NCBI GenBank assembly: GCA_028023455.1
Contig: JAQFVV010006452.1
Location: forward strand, 858,501 to 922,500
DNA from: Epiperipatus broadwayi
Lineage: Eukaryota; Onychophora; Udeonychophora; Euonychophora; Peripatidae
Length of the DNA: 64,000 nucleotides
Reading direction: 5' to 3'
The position numbers and the translations under genes are program-made. The stretch's first letter is position 1; every line of letters begins with the position of its first letter. Shown in pieces: positions 24,743 through 36,376 of the stretch. The notes beneath the pieces were generated by a model that was not told the DNA's origin, did no database searches, and worked only from the letters and a program-made list of their open reading frames with translations.

Positions 24743-26686
24743 TATAACGGTCGGGGTGTATTTGAAGTTTCACCATATCAGTCATAGAGGGCACCACCAG
24801 GCTCTTTGAACATGCAAAATTTATATAGGAGGCAAATATGCAAATTAAAAATCCAACTTTTATTTTATTGACCATTAGCCCTTGCCACTAGCTCATGGAG
24901 TAGCAGAAGTTTAAAACATATTTATTAAAATATATTTTTAATAAAGATTAAAAAGAATAAACTAGATAACTAGATCACTGCCAGTACTAATAACACAACA
25001 GATTTTATTAACGCACATTTAAAATTGAGGTATAAAATTTATATTTTAGATTGGTTATTAATTTTTAAATTTAAATTATTATTTTTAAACAATCTGCACA
25101 GATGGACATTTTATAAAAATTTTACTATAGCATGTTGAGTATAGATAGGCTGCATAGATTCCACAGTTAATAACTTTTCAAAACAAATCATTCAATCTCA
25201 GACTAAAAGTTCATAGCCAAACCAACATCTGCTTCCAGATATATAGTCATAACCAATGCAATATGAAGATGCTAGCATAAAACCACACTGACAAGAATGT
25301 GCATCTGACAGTGTGATATTATTTGAGGGACATGATCTCATCCAGTACAAGAATGTGCATCTGTCTGGTGAAGGAATCATGTATATACAATAATTAAAGA
25401 GAAATGCTACGTATGGGGGGAGCGGCCTATATGCCGACTTACAGTCCCTATCCATATAGCTAAAAAGGGGTCAATGGTGCAGGAAATACGTCTGCGTCCA
25501 TTGCAATGCCATGACTACATCTTTGGGGTCATGCATTCAATTGGGCATGTTGCCCTGTATGCTAAACATGCTTCACATTACATTGATATAAATGACCATA
25601 TATCCCTCCACCTGCATTGACATAACTATGAGACAGCCTGAAATTAAACCTCTTAAACTAACATAAACTTAACGAATCTATATAGCTATCTACACCCAAC
25701 TTAAATTTTATGCATTTAAATAATTTAGTCAATAAATAAAAAAATAAAAAATGGAAATGATTAAATCAGCAAACTCAAAATATTTAAAATTAAACATCAA
25801 TAATTGATTTTGAAATCTTAAGTCAGATTAAAGTTCATTTTAAAAATTAGGTTTAGCTTGTCAAATCTTAACGAAAGTTCTTAATTACTTTTTTTTAATT
25901 TTTCAGTTCATATCTTACAATGGAAGAGCTCCTGGTTTCTGCTACCAATTTCCATGAAGACTTTATTAGTTATAATTTCATGGAAGACTGGTTTGTTGTT
26001 CATACTGTAGTTCTCAATCCAGAGGCTGCCTTAGCTGGTTCAATCCTAGTACTATTTGGTTGCAGTACCCATATGATTTGGGGTCTGCAACAGTATTATT
26101 CATAATCTAACAGTCATTTTATTTGAAATAAGTGAGAGAGGGTGACAAGTGTGTCTTATCACCCTTCTCAAAAAAATCAAGCTGGAACTGTTTTAATTTG
26201 AATATTTTTTCCTTTTATACCAATCGTCCAGATTCACTGAATATAGTTTTCTGTTTCAAATTTTCATTAAGGTCTGAGCGTTCATTGCTGCTTCTATTGT
26301 ACATCTAATTTTTTTTTGTTCTCTTATCTATATCTTTCATCTGACTTTTTTTATATAAGAGCCCCAAAGGCTAGTTTGCTTTTCATTTAATTTATAAAAC
26401 AATCATTTCCATTTACTGAGATTACATAGGAATCTTTTAACAAAAATATTTTATCTTTAGATCTTGTACTTTTTTTATATAAAACAGTACAGTATGTTCA
26501 AATACTTTTTTTTTGTTTATTTTAAAAAGAAAATTCATTCCATCTGTGCAATATATTATATACATTAAACAACTTTTAATTTTCAGTTTTTAAGTTAAGG
26601 TTTTTTTCTTTTAATAAATCAATTTTTATTTATAATTTTTTTATTTTAATTTAAAATAATGTAACGGCATATGATATACCGTTACA
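24743..26686. mobile_element. Solo-LTR-like element, copy 1 (1.94 kb)
   Basis: Aligns along its length with 41442-43463. Ends are tataacgg and ccgttaca (ideal tgtaacgg...ccgttaca), flanked by ATAT on both sides (24739-24742 and 26687-26690), which fits a 4-bp TSD of LTR retrotransposons. At the right end a second tgtaacgg makes a terminal hairpin with ccgttaca (26660-26686). No internal domain or primer site is attached, so a solo LTR is likely. The small frames inside are not conserved between copies. A non-autonomous DNA transposon is the alternative. Confidence 0.65.
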
Positions 26687-29183
26687 ATATAGTCAGGAGA
26701 ATTCATTTCATATTTTAGTCACTGTTCTTCTAACTTATAAGATTATGAAAAATAATTGAGAGAGCAGAAGAGTGATTTGATTATCTGTCCATTTATCTAC
26801 CTATCTATTTATACACACACATTATATATGCTTAAAACCTTTTCCACCATATATTCTTGAAACATATAAATAACCTCAACTAAAAAAAGACAAATGATTT
26901 ATGAGATGTGATGTTAAACCAACATTTATCAGTTAGTCAAGATCATATTTTCTTACACATACACTCATCATTTATTCAGACTTACAACAATACAGAAGGA
27001 TGTAAGAGATAGCAGGGTGGTGAATCAAAAAGGTAAACATCATCAAAAGTATCATTATTTTACTGAGCATAGAAACTGAGTAAAAAGTCTCCATTAGAAG
27101 AAAATAATATGCAACATGTTAATGATAATTTTTGCATCACTATTATAAAGTTTTATGGAACTTAAGGAAATTCTTTTTATGAGTTGATTGGAGAAATACT
27201 GATCTATAGCTAAGTATTATTACATGAATTATCAATTTAGAGCTGGGGCAGACAATTGAAGAAAGAAGAATTCTATCCTTCAAGCACATTCAGGCTAACA
27301 TAGAGAGATACAGAATGAATGCATGAACAAAGATTTTTTTGCCTTTATGTAACTTCGAAAGATAACAAATTTCAAACAATAACACAATAGACTTTACATT
27401 TCTTTCTAATTTTTTTATTTGTATGGAAGTGAAAAACAAGTTTAGATTGTTTTTCATCTCCAATCATTCAAAACCTGAAGCAAACATGATAATGAATAAA
27501 TTCTTTTAGACTTAAAATTTCAAAAACAATTTTATTTAATCAATAAAAAATATATATATTTAGGAAAATGTTTTTTTTTAATTAAACTTATATTTTTTTG
27601 TTTATGAAATCAATGTTGGAAAATTTTAAACTTTTATGCACACACATATCTGCAATTGTAAATATATTAACTTAAAATATATATTAAGTCTAATCAAAAA
27701 AGTATTTATGACTAAATAATTTCTAGATCTTTTTTCTCTCTAACCAAGCTTAAACATTCTATCTCTATTCTTTTGCTACCTAATTTCCTCTCTACCCAAG
27801 TTTAAATGTAGAATTCATTACTCTTTTTCTAATTAGTTTCTACAAATCATTAAAAGTATTTTTGAAATATTTATTTCAATATACATCAAATAATGAAATG
27901 AGGGAAAGTTCTTATTCATCTATATTGCCAACTATTCAGTGATAAGAATTATTTGAGTTTTACACATTGTTATACTTTCTAGCTAAAACTAGTTATATAT
28001 TATTTATTCATTGCTAATAACTGAATGACTACTTGGGAAAAGTAATTTAAGTTAATTTAAAACCGAAAAAAATTTTAAATTTTACCCATCAATGAATTGA
28101 ATCTTAATTTATTAGCATGACAGGAAGATGTTCAACTATTACATCACAAGATATATATACATGTGTGTAATTTTATGATAGTTTTGACAAAGCATTTTTT
28201 GTAATTTGATATAAAATATTTTGAACCATTATTTTTATATTTTAAGTTTTTTTCCATCTCTAATTTTTGTCATGTGATCCAAATTTAAATTAGCTTGTAT
28301 TCTAAACAATCTTTAAAAAAATTATGTAAATTCATTTTAATATATATATATAGTTATCTAATTCTAATAAGTTAATTTTTTAAAAATAATTATATTCTTT
28401 TTAACTCATGATTGTTTATTTCAGATAACATGCTTTATAGTCATTTTCTGTTAGCATATACAATCTCTTCTTTACAATCTTACACGCAAAAATGCTTTTT
28501 TCATTATTTTCTTTTCATTATTTTTAACTGTTGTATCATTTGAAAAGTTCACTATTTAAAATTTTTATTAATTAACCTGTCATAATTCTTCAACCTTTTT
28601 TTACTCAATTATGAATCATTCTCAACATATTCTTTGTTTATCTTGCTCATCTTATTATCTTGCTTCAAACTCATATTTTAATGAACTTTTTTTTCAACAG
28701 TCACTGAAACCCAAACTTTGTATAAATTTTTTGATGATTTTTTTAATGATAGGATTATACTAAAGTGAATACCTGTATCAAACATTTTAATTAATGTTTA
28801 TATTCAAATGATATTAAATTACTACTAAATTATTTCTTACATTAGAACTCAGCAGCTTACCTATCAGATTTCAAAGTGAAATATCTTAATTTTCTTAGAA
28901 AAGAGATTCTACAAAAATTGGATTATACTTTTGAATCCTCTACATTTAATTAAAAAGTAATTGTTAAAATCATAATCATTTTGAAGCTTAGGTATTAGTA
29001 AAGAACACAAATAAATGTATGCGGAAGCTGATTAGATAGTAATAAATAGGGCAAAAACAGAATAAGTTGAAAGGTTGTTAAGATGATTTAGAATAAAAAG
29101 AACAATAAATTCTAACTATGGAGAAGTTATCTTGAATATATGAAACTGCTCAAGTTTCTAATTTATTTTTTGCAATGGTACTT

Positions 29184-29205
<22 letters not shown>
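26687..29205. other. AT-rich spacer with one family C remnant
   Basis: 26868-26965 resembles family C (taaaccaacatttatcagtt then agtcaagatcat). Otherwise nothing is recognised. A (TA)n tract of about 25 bp at 29185-29209 precedes the palindromic Penelope-like element. Confidence 0.45.
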
Positions 29206-29214
<9 letters not shown>

Positions 29215-29244
29215 CATATTTTGCGGGTTCATCCGTGTTAAAAA

Positions 29245-29311
29245 CTTTTAATATCAATATACTGACGTTTCGACTTGGTCACACAAGCCATCCATAGAGT
29301 TATAAAAAGGT
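29245..29311 (-). ncRNA. Hammerhead-like motif of Penelope-like element, left arm
   Basis: Minus-strand mirror of 30615-30680: CUAUGGA, then GGCUUG/CAAGUC stem, GAAAC and GUC. CUAUGGA departs from CUGANGA at two or more core positions, so it is probably inactive. Confidence 0.4.
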
Positions 29312-29390
29312 AGAAAGACGGTTGTAGAGGCGCTAAAATCACTGGTTTGAATAAACATTAAAAATCCCACCAATAGCAAAAATGTTAAAT

Positions 29391-29942
29391 TTAAGAATGT
29401 TTTTTAAAGAAATCTTTCCAAATAGGAGGAAGTTTGCACGTATCATCTCGCTTATTGATACAATCTGGCCTTTTAAGTATCTCAATGGCTTCTCTGATTT
29501 TGCATTGGTAGAGATTATTACATCTGGATATGATCCTGGTACTAGAAAAATCTATTTTATGACCTGAATCTATAGTATGGAGTGAGAGTGCTGATGATGA
29601 TGAGTGTTGTTTAACTGCAATAGCATGCTCATCTCTCCTAACACTGATGCGACGAATACTCATACCTATGTAAGAAGCTTTACAATTTTTACATGAGATT
29701 TGATAGACACCATGAGATTCAAGAGGGATTGAATCCTTAGGCTTGGTTATTATATTGCTGATCTTTTGATGAGCAGAAAATGCTGTATCTATATTATAGC
29801 ATTTTAATATACGTCTGATACTGTCTGTAGTTCCTTTTACATATGGAACACAAATCCTAATAGCTGACTTATCATCTTTTTGTTTCCTATTTTGTCTATT
29901 TTGGGCTTGAAATAAGGCTTTTTTTATAAATTTGTAATTATA
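29391..29942 (-). pseudogene. Penelope-like GIY-YIG endonuclease, left-arm copy
   Basis: Inverted copy of the frame at 29974-30528, open from about 29942 to its stop at 29391. It keeps G-V-Y...Y-I-G, R-R-I-S-V-R-R-D-E-H and the C-terminal I-W-K-D-F-F-K. The ATG used in the right arm is AGG here, so the first in-frame ATG lies inside the GIY-YIG domain after Y-I-G. It differs from its partner at a few residues only (for example S-I against S-N after Y-I-G-M). As an isolated fragment without reverse transcriptase it is not an autonomous gene. Confidence 0.85.
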
Positions 29943-29973
29943 ACTATTTGCTAATAAAACACTATTAATATGA

Positions 29974-30528
29974 TTTATTAATTACAAATTTATAAAAAAA
30001 GCCTTATTTCAAGCCCAAAATAGACAAAATATGAAACAAAAAGATGATAAGTCAGCTATTAGGATTTGTGTTCCATATGTAAAAGGAACTACAGACAGTA
30101 TCGGACGTATATTAAAACGCTATAATATAGATACAGCATTTTCTGCTCATCAAAAGATCAGCAATATAATAACCAAGCCTAAGGATTCAATCCCTCTTGA
30201 ATCTCATGGTGTCTATCAAATCTCATGTAAAAATTGTAAAGCTTCTTACATAGGTATGAGTAATCGTCGCATCAGTGTTAGGAGAGATGAGCATGCTAAT
30301 GCAGTTAAACAACACTCATCATCATCAGCACTCTCACTCCATACTATAGATTCAGGTCATAAAATAGATTTTTCTAGTACCAGGATCATATCCAGATGTG
30401 ATAATCTCTACCAATGCAAAATCAGAGAAGCCATTGAGATACTTAAAAGGCCAGATTGTATCAATAAGCGAGATGATACGTGCAAACTTCCTCCTATTTG
30501 GAAAGATTTCTTTAAAAGACATTCTTAA
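29974..30528 (+). CDS. Penelope-like GIY-YIG endonuclease, right-arm copy (partial)
   Basis: An open frame from 29974, with the first ATG at 30031 giving 165 residues. The N-terminal part is the Penelope linker (I-C-V-P-Y-V-K-G-T-T at residues 12-21, K-P-K-D at 49-52). GIY-YIG follows as G-V-Y at 60-62 and Y-I-G at 73-75, with a C-x2-C pair at 66 and 69, and R-R-D-E-H at 84-88 carrying the conserved Arg/His region. The domain cuts target DNA for reverse transcription in Penelope-like elements. The upstream reverse transcriptase is missing. The frame starts at the palindrome spacer, so truncation happened at or before inversion. Confidence 0.87.
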   Translation, partial: FINYKFIKKALFQAQNRQNMKQKDDKSAIRICVPYVKGTTDSIGRILKRYNIDTAFSAHQKISNIITKPKDSIPLESHGVYQISCKNCKASYIGMSNRRISVRRDEHANAVKQHSSSSALSLHTIDSGHKIDFSSTRIISRCDNLYQCKIREAIEILKRPDCINKRDDTCKLPPIWKDFFKRHS

Positions 30529-30614
30529 ATTTAACATTTTTGCTATTGGTGGGATTTTTAATGTTTTATTCAAACCAGTGATTGTAGCGCCTCTACAACC
30601 GTCTTTCTACCTTT

Positions 30615-30690
30615 TTATAACTCTGTGGATGGCTTGTGTGACCAAGTCGAAACGTCAGTATATTGATATTAAAAGTTTTTAACACGGATG
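30615..30690 (+). ncRNA. Hammerhead-like motif of Penelope-like element, right arm
   Basis: CUGUGGA (30623-30629), one extra U, stem II GGCUUG/CAAGUC, GAAAC (30649-30653), then GUC (30654-30656). Stem I can form from ACU/AGU next to the core and from cuuuuuaua with uauuaaaag further out (one mismatch). Position A6 of CUGANGA is U, so activity is doubtful. Penelope-like elements are known to carry hammerheads in this terminal region. Confidence 0.55.
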
Positions 30691-30788
30691 AACCTGCAAA
30701 ATATGTATTTTATATATTTAACCCGTGCAAATCTTCGTTTTAACATATATATATATATCCTAATATTTTCACGGATAAAAGATGTCAT

Positions 30789-30917
30789 ATTATTATTACT
30801 ATTTGCGGGATATTCCGTGTAGTGAAAAAGCTCTGAGGAAGGTACTTGATATTGTACTGAAACGTCAGCATTTCGCTTTTTCACTGCACAGAATATCCTG
30901 CAAATAGTAATAATAAT
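30789..30917 (+). repeat. Penelope-like terminal hairpin
   Basis: A long imperfect hairpin: attattattactatttgc... at 30789 pairs with gcaaatagtaataataat ending at 30917, through ggatattc and gtgaaaaa/tttttcac. The hammerhead candidate sits at its tip. It is likely the terminal repeat of another Penelope-like element directly after the palindromic one. Confidence 0.7.
30822..30884 (+). ncRNA. Hammerhead ribozyme candidate, Penelope type
   Basis: Stem I outer gugaaaaa/uuuuucac and inner GCU/AGC, core CUGAGGA (30833-30839), one unpaired A, stem II GGUAC/GUACU (one G-U pair), then GAAAC and GUC (30864-30866) with a minimal two-pair stem III (AC/GU). Very short stem III is a feature reported for Penelope-type hammerheads, which may act as dimers. 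Departure from consensus: the extra A between CUGAGGA and stem II. Confidence 0.65.
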
Positions 30918-32743
30918 ATGATATATATATATATGTATAAGAGTTTGTTTGAACTATTGGTATGCTCTTTATATTACAACATATTTATAAATACAAGCTT
31001 ATAAAAGCAATGTTATGCAATATATGACGTGCTTTATTTATGATTATATATATATATTGTACCGGTCAGACTTCTATGTACATTTAACAAGAGTCTAAGC
31101 AAAAGTATCCTGAAACCAATCATGCCTGAAATACACAGGTCAACAGCAATCATGACTTCTGCCCTAATTGCTCATTCTCTAAATCATAACATTATGAGCA
31201 ACATCTCTGATGATAACAAAAAGAATTTCATCATTCCTATCCCAGAGACACGGCAGAAAAACAAGAGACCTTCAAGGAAAATATGACTCTAAGATAAGAT
31301 TAATCATGTGGAACCGACTATCATGAAGTTAAGAGGAGCAAGAATTATATATAATGCAACCTTAAGCGATGTGTCTGCATATAACAACATTAAGACAAAG
31401 AATTATTGACATAGTAATTGATTATGAACTGTTAATAATTTATTCATAAATTAATGAGAGATCGAATACTTAAATAATGATTAATATAAGTTTAATAAAT
31501 ACAAATGATAACTTTTATTTACATGTGCTATATAAGTTAATCAAGTCTGGACTTCACATAATTACTCGTGATGATTTGCATATTCTAAGTTATGTAATAT
31601 TACTAGACATTATAGAATATGAATTACAATGATGGAAGAATACACAAATAAAAATTGAATATATAATGGTATACTATATGATATACACTTAGGACAATGC
31701 AGCTTAATATACCAATGAAGGGAGATATCAATTTTAAACAGATTTATAATCTTAATGCTATGATACGTAAATGGGATTTAATAAACTTAAAATATGTATA
31801 TACAAAATATAACCTTATTTATATTAAACCATATTTAAATTATGGTTTACCATGACCCATTGAAGATGCATTTTATAGATATTACAAGATTTATTTGGTC
31901 AATAATTATGTTATATCAATCTTTTGGAGTGAATAAACGTTTGTGTAATTAACTACATAATTCTAATTTGGCAGAACCACTAAATGTTGTTTACTAACAT
32001 ATTTAAAGATTGTTTAAATGAGAGGGTGGCTAGCTTAAACAAGCTTTAAGATGTCATTTCTAATATATAATAATAATAATAATAAAAAGGAATGGTTTAC
32101 AGAGATCACAGCATTATGACTTATAGATATAATAGGGCAATATAAAATATTAATCATAAGTTTGCAGTGCTGACTAAAGTGATAGCACTAGAAATATTAA
32201 GTCCACTTTGGGATGAGAGATTTCATCAATTATTAATGGATGTGAGAGTCAGCCTGCACTTGTGGCAAGGCAGTACTTGAAGAGGTGGTTGGTAGGGGGT
32301 GCCATGGTCTGGTTTTTGAGGTTATCCCATGCAGAGCCTCACTACAACATGACCTTGTTCTGAAGTCAGTGCTTCCAAACCCCCATTTTGGAACAAGCCA
32401 TTAAAAGAAGTGATCTAGGACCTCTGGATATTAATTTTGACAAAGCAAAAAATACAAAGTTAATAATGCTATCAAAAGTAAGCAACGCTAAATAATATTC
32501 AGGTCTTTAATGACACTGATATGTTAACTAAAGCCTTCATAAATTAATAATATCCAGCATAATGACATGACAAAATTTAATCTATCTTAAAAGGTGTGCA
32601 TATGACCTTGAATACTAATTAGAATGTCAAAATATAAAAGGAGAAAATATTGTTCCCTCCATTAAACAAACGTAACTGCGATTAATAGATAAATAATTAT
32701 ATAGCCCAATATAACACTTGATGGCATGACAAGAAAATGATCG
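30918..32743. other. Spacer, no gene seen
   Basis: A 55-codon frame starting near 31122 and a GC-richer patch at 32230-32400 match nothing I recognise. Confidence 0.45.
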
Positions 32744-32850
32744 ATTTTTTTCTCATGTGTCATAGCATCAGCTGGGAAGCAAACCCACTAAACCAGGACA
32801 ACTGCTTGTAAAGCAGCCATCACTGACCTCTCGACCACCAATTCTCGATT
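32744..32850 (-). mobile_element. tRNA-derived SINE
   Basis: Minus strand, T run at 32744-32751 (poly-A tail), catagcatcagctggg and tctcgaccaccaattctcga as tRNA-like end and head. No clear TSD. Confidence 0.8.
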
Positions 32851-33723
32851 ATTAAGCATAAATGTAAGACCATTAAATTTACTCTAAAGAATATTAAAAT
32901 ATAATTAAATCTATAGCGCTAAGTGAGGTAAGAAATTGATATCATAAGATGACAGTTTATAGTTTGCCATTAAGCAAACATCACAATTAAACAATAATAT
33001 CAAGTGAACCTTAGTTTTATAAGAAGACTTATATTTAAGTATCCCATAATATCAGGGAAGAGAATAAGAATAATACAGATTTGCTAGATTGAATCATTAG
33101 CATATTAAAATCAAATTAGCCACAATACATAATTATAAAAAAATACAATTTATGTTTGCTGCATTAAAAAAATAGAGAGATAGATAAAGCATGACAGCCA
33201 GTGAATATGATTATAGACCAGAATTCATAGATTCCTGCATTATATTTTGCAGAGAGAAAGAGTCATTATAATTGGTGCTACATTGCCAATTATTAGATAG
33301 ATAAAAAGCTACATTGTAATTAAAATAAACTATAGTTAAACAAATGAAGGTTGAGAGTTCATGTTAGCAGCATGGATGGAATTATCTTTGGGTGACTTGA
33401 CAACTTGACAGCTGTACAGGTTGATACACATAAAAAATACATAAAACATGGTTAGCAATACAGAGTTCAGTGAAAATAATGGTTGGCATCTTTTGAGAGT
33501 TAATTTAGGATTTAGTTAAAGCAGTTATTGAGTGGAAATGGCATGGTAGCATAGTGGTATGGAGACAATCTTGGAGAGATTAGGAAAGAAAATTTTTTCC
33601 CTCTACTCAGAAATCATTTTACCAAAATTTCAAGTGACATAGATTCATTTAGCAACACTTCTCTGAAAAGTAAAAACAGAGTGCACAGTATTGAATTCGA
33701 CTGTATTTATACACCAACGAAAC
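32851..33723. other. Spacer, no gene seen
   Basis: AT-rich, nothing recognised. Confidence 0.5.
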
Positions 33724-33887
33724 TTTCTAGAAACTTTAAACAGTCAAAATAAGAGTCATATATCACATGACCCTATCTCTTAAGCTTGTAAATTATAAAC
33801 AATGAGGATTGCCAATTCCTCTACAAGCTTTATGATAAATGCTTAGCCAGAGTCAGCACTTAAAATCTCTGTCAGGAACTCCTCCCC

Positions 33888-33932
33888 AAACCCCTGACCA
33901 TGGTTTTGTGCTTTGGTACTCCTCAGAGAGGT
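33888..33932 (-). ncRNA. Hammerhead, family D, copy 1 (G12 mutated)
   Basis: Minus strand: ACCUCU/AGGGGU stem I, CUGAGGA, guaccaaagcac stem II with one mismatch, AAAAC in place of GAAAC, CAUGGUC. The G-to-A change in the catalytic box should abolish cleavage. Confidence 0.7.
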
Positions 33933-33973
33933 GTCAGGGTAGGTTCAGACACTATATTTAAAAATACCCTGAC

Positions 33974-34016
33974 ACCTCTCTGAGGAGTGCCAAAGCACAA
34001 AACCATGGTCAGGGGT
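33974..34016 (+). ncRNA. Hammerhead, family D, copy 2 (G12 mutated)
   Basis: ACCUCU (33974-33979), CUGAGGA, perfect stem II GUGC-caaa-GCAC, AAAAC, then ACCA/UGGU stem III and GUC with AGGGGU closing stem I (six pairs, one G-U). Only the G of GAAA is changed, a CpG to CpA transition compared with copy 3. Confidence 0.75.
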
Positions 34017-34395
34017 TTGGGGAGGGGTTTGCGACAGAGATATTTTAAGTACTGGCTCTGGCTAAGCATTTATCATAAAGCTTATAGAGGAATTGGCAAT
34101 CCTCGTTGTTTATAACTTACAAGCTTAAGAGATATGGTCATGTGATATATGACTCTTATTTTGACTATTTATAGTCTCTGCCATAAGTCTTATGCAATTT
34201 TATATTGCTAAGACTACTAATATATGGTATGGCTGAAGATCTATCAGCCCCATATAGCTATTTGAGTTGGATAGCTGGGTTTGAAGACATGTAGATGTCT
34301 GAAAATTTCAGATTTTCCTCTTAATAGATAACTTTTAGATAAGTGCTTGGCTTTGGGTTGGTATTTTTAGATATAGTGTCTGAACCTACCCTTAC

Positions 34396-34438
34396 TTCTC
34401 TCTGAGGAGTGCTAAAGCACGAAACCATGGTCAGGGGT
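34396..34438 (+). ncRNA. Hammerhead ribozyme, family D, copy 3 (intact core)
   Basis: CUGAGGA (34402-34408), stem II GUGC-uaaa-GCAC with the consensus G-C closing pair, GAAAC (34421-34425), palindromic stem III ACCA/UGGU, and cleavage predicted after GUC at 34432. Stem I is UUCUCU with AGGGGU (five pairs, two G-U). All invariant positions of a type I hammerhead are present. This is the strongest catalytic candidate in the window. Confidence 0.82.
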
Positions 34439-34647
34439 TCCTGACAGATATTTTAAGTGCTGGCTCTGGCTAAGCATTTATCATAAAGCTTGTAAAATTT
34501 AAATCTGTTAGAATAAACTATACACACATTAATTACAAATTATAACTCAGAAAACAAAATATGATATAAGACCAATATCTAGCGATAAATATCAACATTA
34601 AGCTTGTAGAGGAATTGGAAATCCTCATTGTTTATTTCTAGAAACTT

Positions 34648-35385
34648 CTTTTACATCACTGCTTAAGGCAGTCAGCTATGTATTACCTGGAATGTTTTCA
34701 CTCATCCTATGTTTAAAATTATATTTGAAAGATGAAAATGAGATAAATTCTGGAGAATATTATTCTACTCTATTTCTAAATTGGAAATAGATTCAATAGA
34801 TATATTTTCCATTAAAATTTAGGATTGCTAAAATCCATTTAATTAACAATGACATTTTAAATTGAGACTAGGCAGTTCTTTTGTTTCTTAAATTTAAGTT
34901 ACGTTAACTACTTTCCAGAACCTTCTCTGGTATTACAACAGCTTTCTAATAATACATGAATTATAAATTATATAATATACAAAATATATTTAAGTAAATG
35001 AATAAATACTATATTTTTATGTATCTGTAATACATACACACACATACACGACTACTTATGGTGATGGAAATTTTAAATATTTCCTAATTACAACTTAAAT
35101 AAATATTATGTCACAGTTTAAAATAACTGATGACAATTTACAAGGGGGTGTAATCGCGTTTATGTGTGTACTTACACTCTGATGATTAAAGGAGTACACA
35201 GATGGGTTTGAACCTCTGGTTTAAGGTTACTAATATCAATAGACAGTGAAGCCAAATATGTATGACAGATTTTATTGCTTCAATATATATATATAAATTT
35301 AAAGCTTAAGTAATCAAAATCAAAAATTAATAAATAAATGCTTAATAATAACTCAATAGTTAGTTATTAAGGAGATTGTGTAATA
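34648..35385. other. Spacer, no gene seen
   Basis: Nothing recognised. Confidence 0.5.
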
Positions 35386-35455
35386 AGCCAATAAACGTCA
35401 CATGACTTCGTCCTCTTATGCTTGTGTGTGTGCGTGGCAATATATATAGTGAGAG
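35386..35455 (-). repeat. Probable family A end fragment
   Basis: Contains ccaataaacgtcacatgac and cctcttatgcttgtg, matching the start of the family A element at 36643. Short and diverged. Confidence 0.4.
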
Positions 35456-35696
35456 TGTGTAATGTTTGAGAAATTGCAATGCTATATTTAATTCAAGATC
35501 CTTTATTTTTGAGTCTTTCATTTTATAGCATACAATGTATGAAGATAATAAAAAAAGTTAAAAAGAATAAACAAAAATTTTTCATTTTATTATTTCAAAA
35601 TCATATTAGAAAATGTAGTCAAAAACAAGTCTCTAATATTAAAAAATAAAATCCAAAACAGTATGATGGCTAAATTATAGGATGAAATTCAGTAAT

Positions 35697-35801
35697 GAGC
35701 AATGGTGGTCGAGGGGTCACTGTGACTGCTGTGCACTTGCAGGCAGTTGCCCAGGTTGCGGGTTCACATCCCGACCAGTGCTATGATATTTTAAAAAAAA
35801 A
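35697..35801 (+). mobile_element. tRNA-derived SINE
   Basis: tRNA-like head gcaatggtggtcgagggg, B-box-like gcgggttcacatcccg, then ccagtgctatgatat and an A-rich tail at 35792-35801. Confidence 0.8.
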
Positions 35802-35802
35802 G

Positions 35803-36026
35803 TTAGATGTAATTTCCTCTAAAAAAGTAAAAGTATGCAATAAAATTTTAGAAAAATGTTAGAGGGGATTTGAATACAGATTTTCAAGCTCCTTTTAGTT
35901 ATCCACTTCATCTAGTATAATCGATACCCATGACCACATACATGTGAAAAAAGTAAATGATCTCCAATATATGTATTTCATGTACAATCAGCACTCTTCA
36001 GTTGATCCAGATTATCATCTGTCACA

Positions 36027-36076
<50 letters not shown>

Positions 36077-36376
36077 CAGTGCTCAGTTCATATTAAGATA
36101 AAACATCTTACAAACTTTAATGGATGGACTTCTAATCTTCTTCACCCTCAAACTCTTCAGCCATCCATATTATCAAAAGTCTATTGATGAAATGCACAAA
36201 ACTTGTTGATACCAATATTATTGTCATACCTATGTTGACTTTAAGTCATTCGACCCTCATGTATAGGACCTTAATATGTCCATTTAAATACATAGAAGAG
36301 GGATGATCAGAATTCAGGATGAATTTATAATATTTAAAGTCTGTGTTCAAATCCTCTCTAATTACATCTAAAGTTC
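35803..36376 (-). mobile_element. Family C element with internal (TA)n
   Basis: Ribozyme strand is minus. Begins ttagatgtaatttcctcta and ends with its inverse, cctctctaattacatcta, a feature seen at other family C ends. The minus-strand hammerhead (about 35955-36020) reads CUGAAGA, then gugcugauuguacau, GAAAUAC, so both boxes fit consensus although stem II is mismatched. A (TA)n tract of about 45 bp has expanded inside. Confidence 0.8.

Larger units (their letters stand above)
29209..30712. mobile_element. Palindromic Penelope-like element
   Basis: Two arms, 29209-29940 (732 bp) and 29979-30712 (734 bp), are near-identical inverted copies around a 38-bp spacer. Each arm encodes the same C-terminal Penelope-like segment: linker, GIY-YIG endonuclease, then a terminal region with ACGTTTCGACTTGG-type sequence. 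Differences are single substitutions such as ATG/AGG at the start and CTG/CTA in the hammerhead-like core. The low divergence suggests recent insertion or arm-to-arm conversion. Neither arm has the reverse transcriptase. An assembly artefact should be considered because palindromes assemble poorly. Confidence 0.9.
33737..34634. mobile_element. Family D retrozyme-like element, one inverted plus two tandem units, 13-bp TSD
   Basis: An 898-bp insertion flanked by a perfect 13-bp TSD, tttctagaaactt (33724-33736 and 34635-34647). It contains one unit on the minus strand (33737-33955) and two tandem copies on the plus strand, whose hammerhead cores are 422 bp apart (33980 and 34402). The inverted units are highly similar, for example ccatggtcaggggtttgggg against its complement. 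No protein is encoded. Tandem units with a type I hammerhead, no coding capacity and a TSD of about a dozen bases are the hallmarks of animal retrozymes. It is the best preserved element of its kind here. Confidence 0.88.

Noticed and set aside
31122-31290. Short coding frame near 31.1 kb
   Set aside because: A 55-codon frame of mixed composition without domain, repeat context or conservation evidence.
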